NCBI GenBank assembly: GCA_002316345.1
Contig: DCDI01000201.1
Span: 1-9,272, forward strand
DNA length: 9,272 nt
Source: Phyllobacteriaceae bacterium UBA1059
GTDB lineage: Bacteria; Pseudomonadota; Alphaproteobacteria; Rhizobiales; Rhizobiaceae
Direction: 5' to 3'
A program made the translations under genes and the position numbers. A model generated the notes under the pieces. That model had not been told where the DNA came from and searched no databases. It saw only the letters and a program-made list of their open reading frames with translations. Below, piece after piece: positions 4,445 to 9,272 of the stretch; the stretch's first letter is position 1, and every line of letters starts with the position of its first letter.

Positions 4445-7400
4445 ATGGCCCAGACGCAGACTTTTAATGGTCGCAGGCGCGTGCGCAAATTCTTCGGAGA
4501 TATTCCGGAAGTTGCGGAGATGCCGAACCTCATCGAGGTTCAAAAGGCATCCTATGATCAGTTCCTGATGGTCGATGAGCCGGAAGGCGGACGTCAGAAC
4601 GAAGGGCTCCAGGCTGTCTTCAAGTCGGTGTTCCCGATTTCCGATTTCTCCGGCGCTTCCATGCTGGAATTCGTGAAGTACGAATTCGAAGATCCGAAGT
4701 TCGACGTCGACGAATGCCGTCAGCGCGATTTGACCTTTGCCGCTCCGCTCAAGGTCACGCTGCGCCTGATCGTGTTTGATATTGACGAGGATACCGGCTC
4801 GAAGTCCGTCAAGGACATCAAGGAGCAGGACGTTTACATGGGCGACATGCCGCTCATGACGTCTAACGGCACCTTCATCATCAACGGCACCGAGCGCGTC
4901 ATCGTTTCGCAGATGCACCGTTCGCCGGGCGTCTTCTTCGACCACGACAAGGGCAAGTCGCATTCATCGGGCAAGCTTCTGTTTGCTGCGCGCGTCATTC
5001 CTTATCGCGGCTCCTGGCTCGACATCGAGTTCGACTCCAAGGACGTCGTGCATGCCCGCATCGATCGTCGCCGCAAGATCCCGGCGACCTCGCTGTTGAT
5101 GGCTCTTGGTATGGACGGCGAGGAAATCCTCTCGACCTTCTATAACAAGATCACCTTCAAGCGTGCCGGGGATCATTGGCGCATTCCGTTCTCGGCCGAG
5201 CGTTTCCGCGGCATGAAGGCCGTGACCGACATGGTCGATGCCGACACGGGTGAAATCGTCGTAGAAGCCGGCAAGAAGATCACTGCGCGTCAGGCCCGTC
5301 AGCTGTCCGAAAAGGGCCTGAAGGCGCTTAAGGCGACGGAAGACGATCTGATCGGCAACTACCTCGCCGAAGACATCGTCAACTACGCCACGGGCGAGAT
5401 CTTCCTCGAGGCCGGCGACGAGATCGACGAGAAGACGCTCAAGGTTCTGCTGGAAAACGGCGGCAACGAGGTCGAGGTTCTCGACATCGACCACGTCAAT
5501 GTGGGCGCCTACATCCGCAACACGCTGAACGTTGACAAGAACGAGAGCCGTCAAGACGCGCTGTTCGACATCTACCGCGTCATGCGCCCGGGTGAACCGC
5601 CAACGCTGGAAACGGCAGAAGCGATGTTCAACTCGCTGTTCTTCGATGCCGAGCGCTACGACCTTTCGGCCGTTGGGCGCGTCAAGATGAACATGCGGCT
5701 TGAGCTTGATGCCGAAGACACCGTGCGCGTTCTGCGCCGCGAGGACATTCTAGCTGTCGTCAAGACGCTGGTTGAACTGCGCGACGGCAAGGGCGAGATC
5801 GACGACATCGACAATCTCGGCAACCGCCGTGTGCGTTCGGTCGGCGAGCTCATGGAGAACCAGTACCGCGTTGGTCTGCTGCGCATGGAGCGTGCGATCA
5901 AGGAGCGCATGTCGTCGATCGAGATCGACACTGTCATGCCGCAGGACCTGATCAACGCCAAGCCCGCCGCCGCCGCCGTGCGAGAGTTCTTCGGTTCCTC
6001 GCAGCTGTCGCAGTTCATGGATCAGACCAATCCGCTGTCGGAGATCACGCATAAGCGTCGTCTTTCCGCACTCGGACCTGGCGGTTTGACTCGCGAACGC
6101 GCCGGCTTCGAAGTCCGCGACGTGCATCCGACGCATTACGGTCGTATCTGCCCGATCGAAACACCGGAAGGTCCGAACATCGGTCTGATCAACTCGCTGG
6201 CCACCTTCGCCCGCGTCAACAAGTACGGCTTCATCGAAAGCCCGTATCGTCGCATCAAGGACGGTCGGGTTTCGGACGACGTCGTGTATCTTTCGGCGAT
6301 GGAGGAAGCGAAGCACTACGTTGCGCAGGCAAATGCCGAGCTCGACGACAATGGTTCGTTCGTGGACGAGTTCGTGATCTGCCGTAACGCCGGTGAAGTC
6401 TTGATGACGCCGCGCGAAAACGTCGATCTCATGGACGTGTCGCCCAAGCAGATGGTGTCGGTCGCTGCCGCGCTGATCCCGTTCTTGGAAAACGACGACG
6501 CCAACCGCGCTCTGATGGGCTCCAACATGCAGCGTCAGGCTGTGCCGTTGGTTCGCGCCGAAGCGCCGTTCGTCGGCACCGGCATGGAGCCGATCGTTGC
6601 CCGTGACTCGGGCGCTGCGATCGGTGCACGCCGCACCGGCATCGTCGACCAGGTGGACGCGACGCGTATCGTTATTCGCGCAACGGAAGATCTCGAAGCC
6701 GGCAAGTCGGGCGTCGATATCTATCGTCTGATGAAGTTCCAGCGCTCCAACCAGTCGAGCTGCATCAACCAGCGTCCGCTGGTTCGCGTCGGCGACCGCA
6801 TCCAGAAGGGCGATATCATCGCGGACGGTCCGTCGACCGACCTCGGCGATCTGGCGCTCGGCCGCAACGTGCTCGTCGCGTTCATGCCTTGGAACGGCTA
6901 CAACTACGAGGACTCGATCCTTCTGTCCGAGCGCATCGTTGCCGATGACGTCTTCACCTCGATCCATATCGAGGAGTTCGAGGTCATGGCTCGCGATACG
7001 AAGCTTGGACCTGAGGAAATCACGCGCGACATTCCGAACGTGTCGGAAGAAGCGCTGAAGAACCTCGACGAAGCGGGTATCGTTTACATCGGCGCCGAAG
7101 TGGCACCGGGTGACATTCTCGTTGGCAAGATCACTCCGAAGGGCGAAAGCCCGATGACGCCGGAAGAAAAGCTTCTGCGCGCCATCTTCGGCGAAAAGGC
7201 TTCCGACGTGCGTGACACCTCCATGCGCATGCCGCCCGGGACCTTCGGCACGATCGTTGAAGTGCGCGTCTTCAATCGCCACGGCGTTGAGAAGGACGAG
7301 CGCGCCATGGCCATCGAGCGCGAGGAAATCGAGCGTCTCGCCAAGGACCGTGACGACGAGCAGGCGATCCTCGACCGCAACGTGTACGCCCGTTTGGCGG

Positions 7401-8578
7401 ACATGCTGACGGACAAGGAAGCCGTTGCTGGTCCGAAGGGCTTCAAGAAGGGCACCACGCTTTCCCGCGAGATGCTGACCGACTATCCGCGTTCGCAGTG
7501 GTGGCAGTTTGCCGTCGACGACGAGCGGGCTCAGAGCGAACTCGAAGCACTTCGGGGTCAGTACGACGACTCCAAGAAGGCGCTTGAGCAGCGCTTCATG
7601 AACAAGGTCGAGAAGGTCCAGCGCGGCGACGAGATGCCTCCGGGCGTCATGAAGATGGTCAAGGTCTTCGTTGCCGTGAAGCGCAAGATGCAGCCGGGCG
7701 ACAAGATGGCCGGCCGTCACGGCAACAAGGGCGTGGTCTCGCGGATCGTGCCGGTGGAAGACATGCCGTTCCTGGAAAACGGAACGCATGCCGACATCGT
7801 GCTCAACCCGTTGGGCGTGCCATCCCGCATGAACGTCGGCCAGATCCTGGAAACGCATCTGGGCTGGGCCTGCGCTGGCATGGGCCGTCAGATCGGTGAG
7901 TTGATCGAGGCGTACAAGACGGGTGGCGATATCCAGCCGCTGCGCGCCACGCTCGAGGAACTGCTGCCGGACAACGACCGCAACGAGCCGGTTCGCGACT
8001 ATGACGACGAGAGCGTTCTGCTTCTCGCCGATCAGATGAAGCGCGGCGTTTCGATTGCCACGCCGGTGTTCGACGGTGCCAACGAAGCCAACATCAATGC
8101 GATGCTGGAACAGGCCGGTCTGCACTCGTCGGGTCAGTCGCAGCTCTATGATGGCCGGACGGGTGAACCGTTCGATCGCAAAGTGACGATGGGCTACATA
8201 TATATGCTTAAGCTCAATCACTTGGTGGACGACAAGATCCACGCGCGTTCGATCGGGCCTTACTCACTGGTGACCCAGCAGCCGCTGGGTGGCAAGGCGC
8301 AGTTCGGTGGCCAGCGCTTCGGCGAGATGGAGGTCTGGGCTTTGGAAGCATACGGTGCAGCTTACACGCTGCAGGAAATGCTGACGGTGAAGTCGGACGA
8401 CGTTGCGGGCCGTACCAAGGTCTACGAGTCGATCGTGCGCGGCGACGATACGTTCGAAGCCGGTATTCCGGAGAGCTTCAACGTTCTCGTCAAGGAAATG
8501 CGGTCGCTGGGCCTCAACGTCCAGCTCGAGAACTCGAAGGGCGAAGAGCCTGTTCGGCTTCCGGACGCTGCCGAGTAA
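4445..8578 (+). CDS. rpoB: DNA-directed RNA polymerase subunit beta
   Basis: The beta subunit forms one side of the RNA polymerase active-site cleft and holds the rifampicin pocket. The product has 1377 residues, normal for rhizobia and longer than E. coli (1342). The start at ATG 4445 has AAGGAG 5 nt upstream, and MAQTQTFNGRRRVRKFFG is the usual N-terminus. The lobe region at about 258-345 contains a lineage insertion with two similar units (TGEIVVEAG at 268-276 and TGEIFLEAG at 316-324). The rifampicin region is at 517-547 (GSSQLSQFMDQTNPLSEITH and following); Gln523, Asp526, His536 and Ser541 match the wild-type E. coli residues 513, 516, 526 and 531, so the sequence predicts sensitivity. 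The catalytic-side motif GDKMAGRHGNKG is at 1085-1096. The C-terminal clamp/switch segment contains GGKAQFGGQRFGEMEVWAL. No frameshift or internal stop is seen. It is cotranscribed with rpoC after a 164-bp structured gap. Confidence 0.99.
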   Translation: MAQTQTFNGRRRVRKFFGDIPEVAEMPNLIEVQKASYDQFLMVDEPEGGRQNEGLQAVFKSVFPISDFSGASMLEFVKYEFEDPKFDVDECRQRDLTFAAPLKVTLRLIVFDIDEDTGSKSVKDIKEQDVYMGDMPLMTSNGTFIINGTERVIVSQMHRSPGVFFDHDKGKSHSSGKLLFAARVIPYRGSWLDIEFDSKDVVHARIDRRRKIPATSLLMALGMDGEEILSTFYNKITFKRAGDHWRIPFSAERFRGMKAVTDMVDADTGEIVVEAGKKITARQARQLSEKGLKALKATEDDLIGNYLAEDIVNYATGEIFLEAGDEIDEKTLKVLLENGGNEVEVLDIDHVNVGAYIRNTLNVDKNESRQDALFDIYRVMRPGEPPTLETAEAMFNSLFFDAERYDLSAVGRVKMNMRLELDAEDTVRVLRREDILAVVKTLVELRDGKGEIDDIDNLGNRRVRSVGELMENQYRVGLLRMERAIKERMSSIEIDTVMPQDLINAKPAAAAVREFFGSSQLSQFMDQTNPLSEITHKRRLSALGPGGLTRERAGFEVRDVHPTHYGRICPIETPEGPNIGLINSLATFARVNKYGFIESPYRRIKDGRVSDDVVYLSAMEEAKHYVAQANAELDDNGSFVDEFVICRNAGEVLMTPRENVDLMDVSPKQMVSVAAALIPFLENDDANRALMGSNMQRQAVPLVRAEAPFVGTGMEPIVARDSGAAIGARRTGIVDQVDATRIVIRATEDLEAGKSGVDIYRLMKFQRSNQSSCINQRPLVRVGDRIQKGDIIADGPSTDLGDLALGRNVLVAFMPWNGYNYEDSILLSERIVADDVFTSIHIEEFEVMARDTKLGPEEITRDIPNVSEEALKNLDEAGIVYIGAEVAPGDILVGKITPKGESPMTPEEKLLRAIFGEKASDVRDTSMRMPPGTFGTIVEVRVFNRHGVEKDERAMAIEREEIERLAKDRDDEQAILDRNVYARLADMLTDKEAVAGPKGFKKGTTLSREMLTDYPRSQWWQFAVDDERAQSELEALRGQYDDSKKALEQRFMNKVEKVQRGDEMPPGVMKMVKVFVAVKRKMQPGDKMAGRHGNKGVVSRIVPVEDMPFLENGTHADIVLNPLGVPSRMNVGQILETHLGWACAGMGRQIGELIEAYKTGGDIQPLRATLEELLPDNDRNEPVRDYDDESVLLLADQMKRGVSIATPVFDGANEANINAMLEQAGLHSSGQSQLYDGRTGEPFDRKVTMGYIYMLKLNHLVDDKIHARSIGPYSLVTQQPLGGKAQFGGQRFGEMEVWALEAYGAAYTLQEMLTVKSDDVAGRTKVYESIVRGDDTFEAGIPESFNVLVKEMRSLGLNVQLENSKGEEPVRLPDAAE

Positions 8579-8589
8579 AACGGCTTGAA

Positions 8590-8727
8590 GGTGCGTCGCT
8601 TCGGCGGCGCACCCATTGATTTCGGCGGGATCATGATCCTGCCTCGTTGTGGCCCGAGAAGACGGCCACGACCGATCCCGGGCAGGCCGCTCGGAGCGAG
8701 ATTTAAATTGAGGGGTTTGCGGACCCC
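8590..8727 (+). promoter_or_regulatory. Five-hairpin array in the rpoB-rpoC gap
   Basis: P1, 8590-8613: a 10-bp stem (GGTGCGTCGC side, one G-U) with a TTCG tetraloop. P2, 8624-8643: 8 bp centred on the 12-base palindrome GGATCATGATCC (8628-8639). P3, 8646-8672: 9 bp with core GTGGCC/GGCCAC and a nine-base loop. P4, 8690-8700: CTCG/CGAG with a three-base loop. P5, 8712-8727: GGGGT/ACCCC with a six-base loop, four bases before the rpoC Shine-Dalgarno. Between P4 and P5 is the AT-rich patch ATTTAAATT (8701-8709). No stem is followed by a T-run. The gap is about twice as long as the one I recall in E. coli. A processing or mRNA-stability role is inferred; I do not recognise a named RNA family. 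Confidence 0.5.
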
Positions 8728-8742
8728 GATAAGGAGAACGGC

Positions 8743-9272
8743 ATGAACCAAGAGGTCATGAATCTCTTCAACCCTCAGACGCCGGTACAGACCTTCGACT
8801 CCATCCGGATCTCGCTGGCCTCGCCGGAGAAGATCCTTTCCTGGTCGTTCGGTGAGATCAAGAAGCCGGAGACGATCAACTACCGTACGTTCAAGCCGGA
8901 GCGTGACGGCCTATTCTGCGCGCGCATTTTCGGACCGATCAAGGACTACGAGTGCCTGTGCGGCAAGTACAAGCGCATGAAGTACAAGGGCGTCATCTGC
9001 GAAAAGTGCGGCGTGGAAGTTACGCTGTCGCGCGTTCGCCGTGAGCGCATGGGCCACATCGAGCTGGCTGCACCGGTCGCGCATATCTGGTTCCTGAAGT
9101 CGTTGCCATCGCGCATCGGCACGCTGCTCGACATGACCTTGAAGGACATCGAGCGCGTTCTGTATTTCGAGAACTACATCGTCACCGAGCCTGGCTTGAC
9201 CGCGCTGAAGGAGCACCAGCTCCTGAGCGAGGAAGAGTACATGATCGCCGTCGATGAATACGGCGAAGACAG
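8743..9272 (+). CDS. rpoC: DNA-directed RNA polymerase subunit beta' (5' part)
   Basis: The beta' subunit carries the catalytic Mg-binding NADFDGD motif, which lies beyond this window. Only 176 codons are visible and the frame runs off the 3' edge. ATG 8743 has AAGGAG (8731-8736) 6 nt upstream, and the product begins MNQEVMNLFNPQ, typical of rhizobial beta'. Visible features are the conserved SPEKILSWSFGEIKKPETINYRTF (residues 27-50, positions given because the motif is long), and the N-terminal zinc finger with Cys71, Cys73, Cys86 and Cys89, matching E. coli Cys70, 72, 85 and 88. The clamp-helix-proximal segment ERMGHIELAAPVAHIWFLKS follows. It is expected to be cotranscribed with rpoB. Confidence 0.98.
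   Translation, partial: MNQEVMNLFNPQTPVQTFDSIRISLASPEKILSWSFGEIKKPETINYRTFKPERDGLFCARIFGPIKDYECLCGKYKRMKYKGVICEKCGVEVTLSRVRRERMGHIELAAPVAHIWFLKSLPSRIGTLLDMTLKDIERVLYFENYIVTEPGLTALKEHQLLSEEEYMIAVDEYGED

Noticed and set aside
5993..6085. Possible rifampicin-resistance changes in RpoB
   Set aside because: The key residues (Gln523, Asp526, His536, Ser541) are wild type. Thr528 in place of the E. coli Asn is, as I recall, usual in rhizobia.
5750..8242. An 830-codon open frame on the minus strand opposite rpoB
   Set aside because: It is entirely antisense to the conserved rpoB coding sequence, its product is low-complexity (rich in His, Arg, Val, Leu) and matches no family I know. Long antisense frames are expected from GC-rich codon use.
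8628..8639. The palindrome GGATCATGATCC as a protein-binding operator
   Set aside because: It lies between cotranscribed genes inside a row of RNA stems, and extends as a hairpin to 8624-8643, so an RNA stem is the simpler reading.

Overview
This window is the secE-nusG-rplKA-rplJL-rpoBC transcription/translation cluster of an alphaproteobacterium, most likely of the order Hyphomicrobiales (Rhizobiales: Rhizobium/Agrobacterium/Brucella-like). The placement rests on recalled protein features: a RpoB of 1377 residues with the alphaproteobacterial insertion, a short one-helix SecE, an RplJ that begins at GTG with a rhizobial-type N-terminus, and a GC-rich sequence. I cannot name the genus.

Layout: 1-483 is the 3' end of a putative glycolipid-binding (DUF1089-type) protein gene, unrelated to the rest. 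A tRNA-Trp(CCA) follows at 556-631. A structured leader (about 690-883) precedes secE (884-1087) and nusG (1113-1640). Next come rplK (1792-2220) and rplA (2225-2929), then rplJ (3290-3808) and rplL (3866-4243), then rpoB (4445-8578), and the first 176 codons of rpoC (8743 to the window end). All genes are on the + strand. All proteins look intact, with no frameshift, mobile element or CRISPR array.

The genes form one expression unit. SecE is the small translocon subunit. NusG couples RNA polymerase to the ribosome. L11 and L1 shape the GTPase centre and the L1 stalk, L10 and L7/L12 form the ribosomal stalk, and beta and beta' are the catalytic core of RNA polymerase. The gaps between genes are long and rich in hairpins, several capped by UUCG or GNRA tetraloops, so much of the control is probably at the RNA level.

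The most informative non-coding signals are: (a) a 23S-helix-76 mimic upstream of rplK, which fits autoregulation by L1; (b) a textbook kink-turn upstream of rplJ, which fits an L10(L12)4 autoregulatory leader; (c) a run of hairpins between rplL and rpoB where E. coli has an attenuator and an RNase III site; (d) a five-hairpin array between rpoB and rpoC; (e) alternative hairpins in the secE leader. The coding part is ordinary housekeeping. I found no evidence for a new protein system, and the points worth following up are these RNA elements.
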